A DNA stretch of 64,000 nt from NCEH01 sp043195135 (GCF_043195135.1 NZ_JBAFWP010000014.1), one strand, 5' to 3'; counted from the stretch's first letter, positions 37,054 through 45,716 are shown. A program made the numbers and translations. The notes: generated by a model not told the origin, from the sequence alone.

Positions 37054-38370
37054 ATGACCGCCCTCAAGACCAGCGCCGGCGTGCTCGACATCGTGCATGC
37101 CCTGGCCGCAGGCGAAGCCTTGCCGCAGGACCTGATCGCCGCCAGCCACGCGCGCGCCCTGGCGCTGGAAGGCGCGCTCCATGCCTTCGCCCACCTGCCC
37201 GCCGAAGCCCCCGCCGCGACACCGGGCGCCGGGCCGCTCACCGGCGTCGCGGTGGGCGTGAAGGACCTCATCGCCACCGCTGACATGCCCACCACCTATG
37301 GATCGGCGGTCTATGCGGACCATCAGCCGGCGGAAGACGCGTATGTGGTGGGGCGCCTGAAGGATCTCGGCGCGACCATCCTCGGCAAGACGATCACCAC
37401 CGAATTCGCCTGGCGCGAGCCCGGCCCCACGCGCAATCCCTGGAACCTCGGCCACACGCCGGGCGGCTCCTCCTCCGGCTCGGCGGCCTCGGTTGCCAGC
37501 GGCTCGGTCCAGGTGGCGCTGGGCACCCAGACCCTGGGCTCGATCCTGCGGCCCGCCGCCTATTGCGGCGTGGTCGGGCTGAAGCCGAGCTATGGCACCA
37601 TCGCCCTGAAGGGCGTTCATGATCTCTCCCAGTCCCTGGACCATCTCGGCCTGTTTGCACGCAGCGTGGACGATGCGGCCTACGTCCTTTCGCTGCTGGC
37701 GGGCGGGCCCGGTGCCGCGCGCCGCACGATCTTCCCGTTCGGCGTCGCCGGCGTTGCGCCGTTCCCGGCGCCGCGCATCGCCTGGCTGCTCCCGGCCGGG
37801 GCGCCGGCCCTGGAGGACAGCCAGACCGCCCTGATGGAAATGGCGGCGGCCCGTCTCGCCGGTTCGGGCGCCACGGTACAGGCGGTGACGCTGCCGGAGG
37901 CGTTCGCGCAATTGCCGGCGATTTCCGCGACCCTGTGCGGCGCGGAAGGCGCGGCCAATTTCGGCGCCCTGGTGGCGCGCTTCCCGGACAAGACCTCCGC
38001 GCGGCTCCAGGGGCTGGTGGAGCGGGGCGCCGCCATCGCGGCCACCGATTATCTCGCCGCCCGCGCGGCGCAGCTGGCGCTGCGGACGGCGTTCACGCAC
38101 GCCCTCTCGGGCTTCGATGCGGTGCTGACGGCGCCGGCCACGGGCGAAGCCCCCGAGGGCCTCGGCGAAACCGGAGATCCCGGCCTGTGCGTGCCGTGGA
38201 CGACCCTCGGCGTGCCGGCCATCGCCGTGCCGGCGGGCACCGGTCCGCGCGGCCTGCCGCTCGGCATCCAGCTGGTGGCGCCGTTCGGCGAGGATGTGAA
38301 GCTGCTGCGCATCGCGAAATGGTGCGAGACCGCGCTCGCCTATCCCGCGCGCATCGCGCCGGGCGTTTGA
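37054..38370 (+). CDS. Amidase (amidase signature family)
   Basis: Amide hydrolase of 438 residues. The Ser-cisSer-Lys triad is recognisable as K70 (VGVKDL), a cis-serine in GGSSSGS (137-143) and the nucleophile S163 in LGSILRPA, where most relatives have GGSIRxPA. Family members split aliphatic or aromatic amides, carbamates, malonamate or act as GatA; the absence of gatB/gatC and the short length argue against GatA. The gene follows an ABC importer on the same strand with a 224-bp gap, so it may process the imported compound, for example by releasing ammonia. No ribosome site stands out; MTALKTSAG is the family-like start. Confidence 0.87.
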   Translation: MTALKTSAGVLDIVHALAAGEALPQDLIAASHARALALEGALHAFAHLPAEAPAATPGAGPLTGVAVGVKDLIATADMPTTYGSAVYADHQPAEDAYVVGRLKDLGATILGKTITTEFAWREPGPTRNPWNLGHTPGGSSSGSAASVASGSVQVALGTQTLGSILRPAAYCGVVGLKPSYGTIALKGVHDLSQSLDHLGLFARSVDDAAYVLSLLAGGPGAARRTIFPFGVAGVAPFPAPRIAWLLPAGAPALEDSQTALMEMAAARLAGSGATVQAVTLPEAFAQLPAISATLCGAEGAANFGALVARFPDKTSARLQGLVERGAAIAATDYLAARAAQLALRTAFTHALSGFDAVLTAPATGEAPEGLGETGDPGLCVPWTTLGVPAIAVPAGTGPRGLPLGIQLVAPFGEDVKLLRIAKWCETALAYPARIAPGV

Positions 38371-38403
38371 AACCACCGCCTGCCGGGGGGCGAGCGGTGG
38401 GCT

Positions 38404-38438
38404 GTGGCCGGCGGCGGATGCGTTCCGCCGCCGGCCAC
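38404..38438. terminator. Perfect 15-bp hairpin between convergent genes
   Basis: GTGGCCGGCGGCGGA (38404-38418) pairs perfectly with 38424-38438 around loop TGCGT. It lies between the amidase and the convergent small-protein gene. It lacks a T-run on either strand but is stable enough to act as a bidirectional stop or a protective 3' structure. Confidence 0.5.
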
Positions 38439-38463
38439 ATGCCGTCAGGGAGAAAAACCGGCC

Positions 38464-38754
38464 TCAGCGCCCGGCGGCGAAGGCGATGCCTTCCTCGACC
38501 TGCGCGATCGCCTGGTTCACCAATTGGATGGCGTTCTCGCGATGACCGCCCTTGTTGGGCTCGGCCTGGATGAGATTGCCCTTCGCGGCACGCAGGGCTT
38601 CCAGCGCCGCCACCATGAACGGCTGGTTCGCCCGCGCCGACGACACCAGCGCGTTCGCGCCGATGGTGCAGGCGATGCCAAGCGCGAAGGCGAGGGCAAG
38701 AGTACGGCGCGAGCTTCTGCGTTCCGGCGTCTTCGTCTGCATCATCTCAGTCAT
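38464..38754 (-). CDS. Small membrane-anchored or exported protein, unknown function
   Basis: Predicted 96-residue protein with a basic start (KTPERRSSRR), one hydrophobic segment at about 19-38 (LALAFALGIACTIGANALV) and the sequence SSARANQPF, a plausible signal peptidase site after ARA. The remaining 50 residues are helical with regular hydrophobic spacing (FMVAALEALRAAKGNLIQAE, ENAIQLVNQAIAQVEEGI). A good GGAGGT lies 6 bases before the ATG. Similar small proteins of unknown role are frequent in Rhizobiales. Confidence 0.72.
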   Translation of the reverse strand: MTEMMQTKTPERRSSRRTLALAFALGIACTIGANALVSSARANQPFMVAALEALRAAKGNLIQAEPNKGGHRENAIQLVNQAIAQVEEGIAFAAGR

Positions 38755-38812
38755 GGCAACCTCCGTCTGAGCCGCGCGATGCCGGATCATGGCACCGCCA
38801 CGGTGTTTCGGC

Positions 38813-39532
38813 CTACCACCGATAATTCACCCAGAAGAGGCCGACAATCGGTTTCAGCGCGCGGACATTGGGATCCGACGACAGGAAGATTTTCGGCCCG
38901 GAAACCTTCGCCTGCGCGGCGTTCGACGCCTCCGCCGTCAGCGCGAACTGCACGCCCAGCCGGCACGGGCCGGGCATGTTGCCGAGCGCGCCCTTCTGCC
39001 AGTCCACCACCACGCCGCCGGCATTGCCGCCGAAGCCCTGGATGCGGAACGGGCGCCCGTTGGCGCGCTCCACATCGGCCAGCGAGGAGCCGATGCGCAC
39101 CCCGGCGACGCTCCAGGCGCTTTCCTCGGTGAAGGCGACGCGGGTCGGCACGGTGTAACCGAGCGCATCGGCCCAGGCGATATCGACCCTCAGCTTGGGA
39201 TCGCCCGCCAGCAGCACCGAGCCGGGGCCGGTGGAGCCGTCCGGCTCCTGCACGTCCGCGCGGGTGACCGCCTGCGCGCCGAAATCGGCGACCAGATTGA
39301 CTTCCGTCGTGGTGGGCGCCCACGGTCCGCTGCATTGGAACACGCGCGGGCCGGCCGTCGGCGCGGGAATGCCGACCACGGTTTCCGAAACGCTGTCGAA
39401 CGGCCCGGTCTCGATCACGGTGCCCGTGCCCCAGCTCGGCCCGGGCGCCTGGCACCCGGACACAACGCCCGCAAGCGCCAATCCCGCCAAGGCAAAGATG
39501 GGCCGACTGAGCCCTTCGAAACGCGCCGCCAT
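38813..39532 (-). CDS. Putative outer-membrane lipoprotein, unknown function
   Basis: Protein of 239 residues with a lipoprotein signal: hydrophobic LAGLALAGVVSG and the lipobox VSGC with C27. The mature part has repeated beta-like motifs (SWGTGTVIETGPFDSVSE, VGLFWVNYRW at the C-terminus) and internal cysteines in FQCSGPW and GPCRLG. The start at 39532 has GGGAGG 7 bases upstream. The family is not recognised. It may be an envelope stress or structural protein. It is divergent from the MFS gene. Confidence 0.72.
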   Translation of the reverse strand: MAARFEGLSRPIFALAGLALAGVVSGCQAPGPSWGTGTVIETGPFDSVSETVVGIPAPTAGPRVFQCSGPWAPTTTEVNLVADFGAQAVTRADVQEPDGSTGPGSVLLAGDPKLRVDIAWADALGYTVPTRVAFTEESAWSVAGVRIGSSLADVERANGRPFRIQGFGGNAGGVVVDWQKGALGNMPGPCRLGVQFALTAEASNAAQAKVSGPKIFLSSDPNVRALKPIVGLFWVNYRW

Positions 39533-39652
39533 CCCCGAGCCTCCCGTGTAAAAGCCTTTCATATCCGAGAGTTCGGCCGGCCACCAGGGTCGCCTTGTCA
39601 TATGGTATTCATCGCCGGTGCGCATCTGTGCGGGGATTGCGGGGGATTGCTG

Positions 39653-41137
39653 ATGAACGATATGCACGCGCCCAACCCATCGGCACCGGCGGTGGAAGCC
39701 CGTTCCGTTCAGGAATATATCGATGAGCGCCCGCTGTGGCGTGACGGTACGGAAGTTTCCGTCACGCCTATGACGGCCATGCAATGGCGCATCTGGGGGC
39801 TCGCGGCGGCGGGAAAATTCTTCGAGGGGCTGGTCGTGTTCATGACCGGCGTCGCCATGCCGCTGATGGCGGTGGAATTCTCCATGGGCGCGTTCGAGCA
39901 CGGGCTGGTCGGCGCGGCGAGCCTGTTCGGCATCCTGATCGGCGCCCTGTTCCTCGGCGGGCTGGCGGACCAGTTCGGCCGCAAATTGATGTTCATCGCC
40001 GAGATGGCGCTGTTTATCCTGTTCCTGGTGCTGCTGTCGGTGGCGCCGAATTTCTATTGGATGGTGTTCTTCCTGTTCGGCGTGGGCGTGGCGCTGGGCT
40101 GCGATTATCCCACCGCCCATCTGGTGATTTCGGAAAGCATCCCCTCCAGCGCCCGCGGCCGCCTGGTGCTCAGCGCGTTCGGCTTCCAGGCGGTGGGTGC
40201 CCTGGTGGGCACCGGGGTGGGCTATCTCATCCTCACCTTCGCCCCGGAACTGGCGGCGTGGCGGCTGATGTATGCCACCGCCATCATTCCCGCCGTGATC
40301 GTGCTGGTCGGGCGCTTCTACGTGACCGAGAGCGGCCATTGGCTGGCGGCCCACGGCCGCATGGCGGAAGCCGAGCGCGAGGTCCACAAGCTGCTCAAGC
40401 GCAACCCGGATTATCCCAAGGAAATCAAGCTCAAGGTGCGCCACCCTCACGCCCATCCGCACCATGAGCGCAACATGTGGGCGCTGTTCAAGGCCAAGAA
40501 CCTGCGCGCCACCATCCTCGCCTCGGTGCCCTGGTTCCTGCAGGATCTCGGCACCTACGGCATCGGCATCTTCACCCCCACCATCCTTGCCGCCGCCCTC
40601 GGCGCGCAAGCCAGCACGCAGCACAATCTCACCGGGATCATCGCCAAGGACATGTTGGCGGCGGAGGGCGCGGCCTTCATCGATCTGCTGCTGATCGTCG
40701 GCATCTGCGCCGCCGTCATGCTGGCCGACAAGGTCGGGCGCATCCCGCTCCAGGTGTTCGGCTTCATCGGTTGCGCGGCGGGGCTGCTGATCGCCTCCTT
40801 CTCCGTGGACTATACCGGCGGGGCGCAGATCTTCCTGATCTATACCGGCTTCATGCTGTTCAACTTCATGACCAACATGGGACCGAACGCGCAGACCTAT
40901 CTCCTGGCCGGCGAGGTGTTCCCGACCCATATCCGCGGGCGCGGCGCGGGCTTTGCCGCCGCCTTCGCCAAGATCGGCGCGGTGCTCACCGCCTTCCTGT
41001 TCCCGATCCTGCTGCTGGATCTCGGCACGAAGCCGCTGCTCTATATCCTCGTCGCCACCTCGCTGGTGGGCGCCTGGATCACCTGGCAGTTCCGCATCGA
41101 GACCACCGGCGTCAAGCTGGACGATATCGGCGTGTGA
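39653..41137 (+). CDS. MFS transporter
   Basis: Major facilitator of 494 residues with twelve predicted spans. The loop motif GGLADQFGRKLMF and its second-half partner LADKVGRIPLQ mark the two six-helix halves; the cytoplasmic centre carries a His-rich stretch (HPHAHPHHE). GGEVFPTHIRGRGAGFAA-like sequence near helix 10-11 resembles the sugar/metabolite:H+ symporter group that also includes aromatic acid carriers. The start is ATG 39653 with GGGGGA 8 bases upstream. It is monocistronic, and a symmetric hairpin separates it from the superoxide dismutase gene. The substrate is unknown. Confidence 0.87.
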   Translation: MNDMHAPNPSAPAVEARSVQEYIDERPLWRDGTEVSVTPMTAMQWRIWGLAAAGKFFEGLVVFMTGVAMPLMAVEFSMGAFEHGLVGAASLFGILIGALFLGGLADQFGRKLMFIAEMALFILFLVLLSVAPNFYWMVFFLFGVGVALGCDYPTAHLVISESIPSSARGRLVLSAFGFQAVGALVGTGVGYLILTFAPELAAWRLMYATAIIPAVIVLVGRFYVTESGHWLAAHGRMAEAEREVHKLLKRNPDYPKEIKLKVRHPHAHPHHERNMWALFKAKNLRATILASVPWFLQDLGTYGIGIFTPTILAAALGAQASTQHNLTGIIAKDMLAAEGAAFIDLLLIVGICAAVMLADKVGRIPLQVFGFIGCAAGLLIASFSVDYTGGAQIFLIYTGFMLFNFMTNMGPNAQTYLLAGEVFPTHIRGRGAGFAAAFAKIGAVLTAFLFPILLLDLGTKPLLYILVATSLVGAWITWQFRIETTGVKLDDIGV

Positions 41138-41138
41138 A

Positions 41139-41165
41139 CAAAAGGGCCCGCGGCAGCGGGCCCTT
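41139..41165 (-). terminator. Terminator between MFS and superoxide dismutase genes
   Basis: AAGGGCCCGC (41142-41151), loop GGCA and GCGGGCCCTT (41156-41165) form a perfect 10-bp stem. On the minus strand it is followed by TTGTT after the stem Ts, a better U-tract than on the plus strand, so it chiefly ends the dismutase transcript. Confidence 0.65.
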
Positions 41166-41183
41166 CCCCGGCGCCGGGCCGGC

Positions 41184-41924
41184 TCAGCCGAAGCGTTCGC
41201 CCACCACCTGCCAGTTCACGCGATCCTTCAGCACGGCTTCCACATGGGCGGTGCGCCTGTTCTCATAGTCGAGATAATAGGCGTGCTCCCACACATCGAT
41301 GCCGAGCAGCACCTTCTTGCCGTCGGGCAGCGGATTGGCGCCGTCCTTCATGCCGAGCACGGCGAGGCGCTCGCCGTCGCGCACCAGCCAGACCCAGCCG
41401 GTGCCGAACACCCCGTCGCCGGTCTCGGTCATCTTGCGGTTGAGCGCCTCCAGCGATTGGAAATCCGCCTCGACGGCCTTCGCAAAGGCGCCCGTCGGGG
41501 CGGCCGGGCCGCCCTTGAAGCTGGCCCAGTACAGATCATGGTTCCAGGCCTGGGCGGCCTGGTTGAACATGGCGGTATCGCCGACCTGCTTGGAGGTGAC
41601 GACGATTTCCGAAAGCGTCATGTCGGCATAGGGCTTGCCGGCGGAAAGGGCATTGACCTTGTCGTAATAGCCGCGGGTGTGCTTGCCGTAATGCAGGCCA
41701 ACCGTGCGGGCCGAGATGGTGGGCGCCAGCGCATCTTCCGCATAGGGCAGCGGCGGCAGCACGAACGGCGCCGCCGCCCGCGCCACATGGGGCATGAACA
41801 CGCTGGCGGCGATCGCGGCGCTGCCGAGCACCAGGGCATCGCGGCGGGACAGGCCCGCGTCGGGCGCGGACGGCTCCGGCGCGGAACCACCGAAGGAGGC
41901 GGAGGAACTGAAGGAGGATGTCAT
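41184..41924 (-). CDS. sodB: Fe-type superoxide dismutase with Tat signal peptide
   Basis: Superoxide dismutase of 246 residues. Metal ligands are H78 (LHYGKH), H129 (AWNHDLYW), D210 and H214 (DVWEHAYY), with Y86 in the active site. Q125 in AAQAWNH sits where iron enzymes carry the second-sphere glutamine, so iron is the likely metal. Ahead of the enzyme lies an export signal with a twin-arginine motif LSRRDALVLGS at 25-35, a hydrophobic segment and ARA near 50, so the folded enzyme is probably exported to the periplasm by Tat. The start at 41924 has GGGAGA 6 bases upstream. It would remove superoxide of external or respiratory origin. Confidence 0.9.
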   Translation of the reverse strand: MTSSFSSSASFGGSAPEPSAPDAGLSRRDALVLGSAAIAASVFMPHVARAAAPFVLPPLPYAEDALAPTISARTVGLHYGKHTRGYYDKVNALSAGKPYADMTLSEIVVTSKQVGDTAMFNQAAQAWNHDLYWASFKGGPAAPTGAFAKAVEADFQSLEALNRKMTETGDGVFGTGWVWLVRDGERLAVLGMKDGANPLPDGKKVLLGIDVWEHAYYLDYENRRTAHVEAVLKDRVNWQVVGERFG

Positions 41925-42385
41925 GAAACGTCTCCCGATATTGCGCCCGATGCACCGCATCCCTTGCGGGCTGGCGCGGGCCGCGAGGTTCGATCCCGCC
42001 CCGCGGGGATCATCGCCCCGGGGCTGTGCCGCGCGCAACCGCTTCGCGCCCGATCGGTGAATGGCCCCCTCCCCTTGATCGCAAACCGGTTCACCGCACC
42101 CGCGCGATCGCCGCCGGGATCGGACGAGCCCGGAACCGGGACCGGTGCGATCCGGGGTCCCGGCGCGGGGCGCGGGTCTGGTGCGCGCGGGCTTCTGCAC
42201 GGTTTCAATGGCTTCTGGCCACGCCCTCAGCTAGAAAGAGGCGCATTTTCATTCGCGTCTCGGCCGCGCGGGGCGGAGCCCTGTCGCACAGGGTGCATGC
42301 CCGTGCCGTATCGCTACCCCATCCAGCGCTTCCCGAAGGAGGCGCGACACGGCGCTTGCGCCTCAAATCGAAACAGGTTTCGCCT
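41925..42385 (+). other. Divergent intergenic region, sodB / RNA helicase
   Basis: About 460 bases without a supported gene. Open frames run through it on both strands, as extensions of the two flanking genes, but they are not conserved in composition with either and lack starts of good quality. The promoters of both genes must lie here; I cannot identify boxes with confidence. Confidence 0.5.
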
Positions 42386-44254
42386 TTGGCTTTCTCGACC
42401 CCCTCCCCGTCCATTGCCCGCGCCCTCGCGGCCCGCGACTATAACGAGCCGACGCCCGTGCAGGCCGCCGTGCTGGCGCCGGAAACCGCCGGGCGCGATC
42501 TGCTGGTCTCGGCCCAGACCGGTTCCGGCAAGACCGTGGCCTACGGCCTGGCGATCGCCGAGACCCTGCTCGGGGAAGCCGAATTCCTCGGCGCCGCCGG
42601 CGCGCCGCAGGCCTTGATCGTGGCGCCCACGCGCGAACTCGCCCTGCAGGTGCACCGCGAGCTGGAATGGCTGTACGAGAACGCGCGCGCGCGCATCGTC
42701 GCCTGCGTCGGCGGCATGGACCCGCGCCGCGAACGCCGCCTGCTCTCGGACGGCGTGCATATCGTGGTCGGCACCCCCGGCCGCCTGCGCGACCATATCG
42801 AGCGCGGCGGGCTCGACCTCTCGGCCCTCCAGGTGGCGGTGCTGGACGAAGCCGACGAGATGCTCGACCTCGGCTTCCGGGAGGATCTGGAATTCATCCT
42901 CTCTGCCGCGCCGGAGACCCGCCGCAGCCTGCTGTTCTCCGCGACCCTCCCGCGCGGCATCGTCGCGCTCGCCAAGCGCTACCAGCACGACGCCATGCGC
43001 ATCGAGGTGGCGAACACCCAGGGCGGGCATGCCGACATCGAGTATCGCGCCGTGCGCATCGTGCCGAAGGAGATGGAGCACGCGGTCGTCAACCTGCTGC
43101 GCTATTTCGAATCCCCCTCCGCCATCGTGTTCTGCAACACCCGCGAGAGCGTGCGGCACCTGCTCTCCACCTTGCAGGAGCGTGGCTTTGCCGGCGTCGG
43201 CCTCTCCGGCGAGATGGGCCAGAACGAGCGCAACCAGGCGCTCCAGGCGCTGCGCGACGGGCGCGCGCGCGTGTGCGTCGCCACCGATGTCGCGGCGCGC
43301 GGCATCGATCTGCCCAATCTCGGCCTCGTCATCCATGCCGACCTGCCGCACGATGCGGAGAGCCTCCAGCACCGCTCCGGCCGCACCGGACGCGCCGGGC
43401 GCAAGGGGGTGAGCGTCCTGCTCGTGCCGCCCTCGCGCCGCCGCCGGGCCGAGCAATTGCTCCATTTCGCGAACGTCGTGCCGCTCTGGAGCGGCCCGCC
43501 CGGTGCCGAAGACATTCGCCGGCTCGACCAGGAGCGCATGCTCGCCGATCCGCTGCTGAACGAGGAGCCCTCGCCCGAGGATCTGGTCCTCGCCCAGGCG
43601 ATCCTCGCCGAGCGCTCACCCGAGCAGGTGGCCGCCGCCTTGGCGCGGCTCTATCGCGACCGCCTGCCGGCGCCGGAAGACGTGCTCGACCCCGGCGAGG
43701 GCCGCAATGCCGCGCGCCTGCGCGATGCCGAGCGCGAGGAGCGCCGCCCCGAACGCGCGCCGCGCGAAAGCCGGGCCGGCGGCGCCGGTGGTCCCGGCGG
43801 GGCCAGCGTGTGGTTCCGCATGCCGGTGGGCCGGCGCAAGAATGCCGATCCCAAATGGCTGCTGCCGCTGATCTGCCGGCGCGGCGTCGTCACCAAGCAG
43901 GACATCGGCTCGATCCGCATCTTCGACAGCGAGACCGTGTTCGAGATCGCCGAGGACCTGGCCGAGAGTTTTCTGGCCAATGCCCGCGCCTCCGAGGGCG
44001 GCGACGTGCCCATCGAGCCCCTGACCGGCGATCCGGCGCCCGCCGCGCGCCGCCCGAGCTTCAGCAAATCCCGCAAGCCGGCCTACGACCCCGCCGCCAT
44101 CGAGCGCCCCGCGGGCTCCGGTCGCACCGATGTGAAGGGCGCGTTCGGCAAATCGCGCCCGCCGAAAGCGGCCGGGGCGAAATATCCGCCCAAGGCGCCG
44201 GGCGCCGGCAAGGGCGGAAAGGCCAAGCCGAACAAGGGCCGTTTGCGCGACTGA
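42386..44254 (+). CDS. DEAD-box RNA helicase with DbpA-like RNA-binding domain
   Basis: ATP-dependent RNA helicase of about 622 residues, acting in ribosome assembly or RNA turnover. Motifs in order are the Q-motif region YNEPTPVQ (21-28), Walker A AQTGSGKT at 43-50, PTRELALQ, DEAD at 154-157, SAT in FSATLP, and HRSGRTGRAGR near 330. A DbpA-type RNA-binding domain (WLLPLICRRGVVTKQDIGSI) follows near 490, then a long Lys/Pro/Gly-rich basic tail. No ATG exists at the family start; TTG 42386 (LAFSTPSPSIARAL) is the best choice, so the exact start is uncertain. DbpA domains recognise 23S rRNA hairpin 92, so a role in 50S assembly is likely. Confidence 0.87.
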   Translation: MAFSTPSPSIARALAARDYNEPTPVQAAVLAPETAGRDLLVSAQTGSGKTVAYGLAIAETLLGEAEFLGAAGAPQALIVAPTRELALQVHRELEWLYENARARIVACVGGMDPRRERRLLSDGVHIVVGTPGRLRDHIERGGLDLSALQVAVLDEADEMLDLGFREDLEFILSAAPETRRSLLFSATLPRGIVALAKRYQHDAMRIEVANTQGGHADIEYRAVRIVPKEMEHAVVNLLRYFESPSAIVFCNTRESVRHLLSTLQERGFAGVGLSGEMGQNERNQALQALRDGRARVCVATDVAARGIDLPNLGLVIHADLPHDAESLQHRSGRTGRAGRKGVSVLLVPPSRRRRAEQLLHFANVVPLWSGPPGAEDIRRLDQERMLADPLLNEEPSPEDLVLAQAILAERSPEQVAAALARLYRDRLPAPEDVLDPGEGRNAARLRDAEREERRPERAPRESRAGGAGGPGGASVWFRMPVGRRKNADPKWLLPLICRRGVVTKQDIGSIRIFDSETVFEIAEDLAESFLANARASEGGDVPIEPLTGDPAPAARRPSFSKSRKPAYDPAAIERPAGSGRTDVKGAFGKSRPPKAAGAKYPPKAPGAGKGGKAKPNKGRLRD

Positions 44255-44465
44255 GGCGGAGGCGCGGTCTCGCCCGCGCCGCCTCGAAATCGCCCGGCGC
44301 GCGACAACCGCAGCGGGCGGTGGCGCGCCTTTCGCGCGACCGCCGGATTTGGTGTCGCAGGCCGGCCGAAGCCTTTGAACGCGGCTCCCTCGTCCGCTAC
44401 AGCAAAGCTTGCCGGGGGCGCCGTCGCGCGTCGAAATCCCTTCCCGCCGCGCCCCCAGGGAAAGC

Positions 44466-44720
44466 ATGATGCAACGCCTTGTCCTGATCTGCGGCGCCCT
44501 GCTCCTCACCGCCGCGCCCGCGTTCGCCGACCGCGCGCCCACCGATGCCGAGCGCACCAAGGTGCTGGCCGCCATGGAAGCGGAAGGCTGCACCGACGGC
44601 TTCATCAAGGTCGACGACGGCATCTTCGAAGTGGACAATGCCAAGTGCCGCGACGGGCACATCTACGACCTCAAGTTCGATCCCGCCTTCAAGCTGATCG
44701 ACAAGGACATGGAGCACTGA
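44466..44720 (+). CDS. Small periplasmic PepSY-like protein
   Basis: Exported protein of 84 residues. Signal peptide about 1-22 (LVLICGALLLTAAPAFA) and a 62-residue mature part that resembles PepSY-like domains: DAERTKVLAAMEAEGCTDGF, then FEVDNAKCRDGHIYDLKFD and FKLIDKDMEH. Two cysteines may pair. AGGGAAAG precedes the ATG pair. Its role is unknown; such proteins may bind or inhibit periplasmic proteases. Confidence 0.75.
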   Translation: MMQRLVLICGALLLTAAPAFADRAPTDAERTKVLAAMEAEGCTDGFIKVDDGIFEVDNAKCRDGHIYDLKFDPAFKLIDKDMEH

Positions 44721-44725
44721 GGCGC

Positions 44726-44755
44726 GCGCCGCGCGGCGCTGCCGGCGGCGCTTTT
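44726..44755 (+). terminator. Candidate terminator after the PepSY-like gene
   Basis: GCGCCGC (44726-44732) and GCGGCGC (44745-44751) form a 7-bp stem directly followed by TTTT. A second, longer stem CGCGCGGGCCC (44764-44774) / GGGCCCGCGCG (44792-44802) lies just downstream without a T-run. Confidence 0.45.
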
Positions 44756-44868
44756 CAAGGCGGCGCGCGGGCCCCGGGGCGCGAGGCTGCCGGGCCCGCG
44801 CGGTTTCGGCCTCACCTTTGCCATACAGATGATGCGGTTTGTGCGTTGGAACCCCGGAAACGCACGCC

Positions 44869-45300
44869 TTGATTCGTCGTCCCCTCTCCTTCTGCGCGCT
44901 CCCCCTGCTGGCCCTCGCCCTTATGGGACCGAGCGGCGCGTTCGCCGCCTCCCGCAGCCAGCAGACCTTCGCCAGCGGCGCGCACGACAAGGAAATGCTC
45001 TCGCTCGCGCCCGGAACCCGCATGGAGCAGCGGTGCAACGCCCGCGCCATGGGCGAGGTGGGGCGCGGCCACAAGGATCTGCACCCCGACGAGCTCGTCG
45101 CCTACGCGTTTGCCGATACCGTCACCTCCGACACCGCCGTGAAGGCGCCGGGCGCGGCGGTGCGCAGCGGCGGGAAATGGTATCGCCTGTCCTATTCCTG
45201 CCGCACCAGCCCGGACGGCATGACGGTGCTCTCGTTCGAATATTCCCTGGGCGACGTGGTGCCGAAGAGCGATTGGTCCGCCCATTATCTCGTGCCCTGA
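44869..45300 (+). CDS. Secreted DUF930-like protein
   Basis: Exported protein of about 143 residues. After a signal peptide (LPLLALALMGPSGAFA) comes the DUF930 pattern MLSLAPGTRMEQRCNARAM, then DELVAYAFADTV, APGAAVRSGGKWYRLSYSC and FEYSLGDVVP. Such proteins are common in Rhizobiales and have no known function; cysteines in EQRC and YSC probably form a disulfide. There is no ATG before the signal; TTG 44869 with GGAAA upstream or TTG 44839 are the options, so the start is uncertain. Confidence 0.72.
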   Translation: MIRRPLSFCALPLLALALMGPSGAFAASRSQQTFASGAHDKEMLSLAPGTRMEQRCNARAMGEVGRGHKDLHPDELVAYAFADTVTSDTAVKAPGAAVRSGGKWYRLSYSCRTSPDGMTVLSFEYSLGDVVPKSDWSAHYLVP

Positions 45301-45344
45301 ACGGCGGGCCCGCGACGCGCCGGGTCTTCGGACAGTTCTTTCCC

Positions 45345-45392
45345 GGGCCGCCTATTCCCCGGGCGACTTATTCCTCGGGCGACTTATTCCTC
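45345..45392. repeat. 16-bp tandem repeat covering the clpS stop codon
   Basis: GGGCGACTTATTCCTC is present twice in a row at 45361-45376 and 45377-45392, and a degenerate third copy GGGCCGCCTATTCCCC precedes at 45345-45360. The clpS stop codon lies in the rightmost copy, so the unit duplicates the last codons and stop. Confidence 0.85.
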
Positions 45393-45716
45393 GGGCTCTG
45401 TGGTGAACATCAGGGGATAGCCCTTGGCGCGGGCGGCCTCCGAGGCGCGGGCGGACTTGGTTTCCGCCACATCGCGCGGAAACACCGCCACCACGCAGGC
45501 GCCGCGCCGGTGCGCCGTGAGCATGATTCCGAGCGCCTGGGGCTCGTTCATGCCGAACTCGGCTTTCAGCAGCATCACGACGAACTCGCGCGGCGTGTAA
45601 TCGTCGTTGAGCAGGATCACCTTATGCAGGCGCGGCCGCGCGAGCTTGGGGCGCGTCTCATCCTTCGGCCGTTCAATGGTCGAGGGTTTGTCGGCGGCGC
45701 TGAAGTGTTCGCTCAT
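45384..45716 (-). CDS. clpS: ATP-dependent Clp protease adaptor ClpS (ClpS2 type)
   Basis: N-end rule adaptor of 110 residues that delivers proteins with bulky N-terminal residues to ClpAP. The core HKVILLNDDYTPREFVVMLL at about 45-64 contains the NDDYT motif that lines the N-degron pocket, and LTAHRRGACVVAVFPRDVAETK follows. The ending YPLMFTTEPEE matches the second ClpS paralogue (ClpS2) of rhizobia, which has a narrower substrate range. The start at 45716 is the family-like MSEHFSA; the frame is open upstream. clpA is not adjacent, as expected for ClpS2. Confidence 0.92.
   Translation of the reverse strand: MSEHFSAADKPSTIERPKDETRPKLARPRLHKVILLNDDYTPREFVVMLLKAEFGMNEPQALGIMLTAHRRGACVVAVFPRDVAETKSARASEAARAKGYPLMFTTEPEE

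Noticed and set aside
42026..42385. An N-terminal extension of the RNA helicase
   Set aside because: The frame is open but the sequence is Arg/Ala-rich without helicase features; the family starts near residue LAFSTPSPSIARAL.
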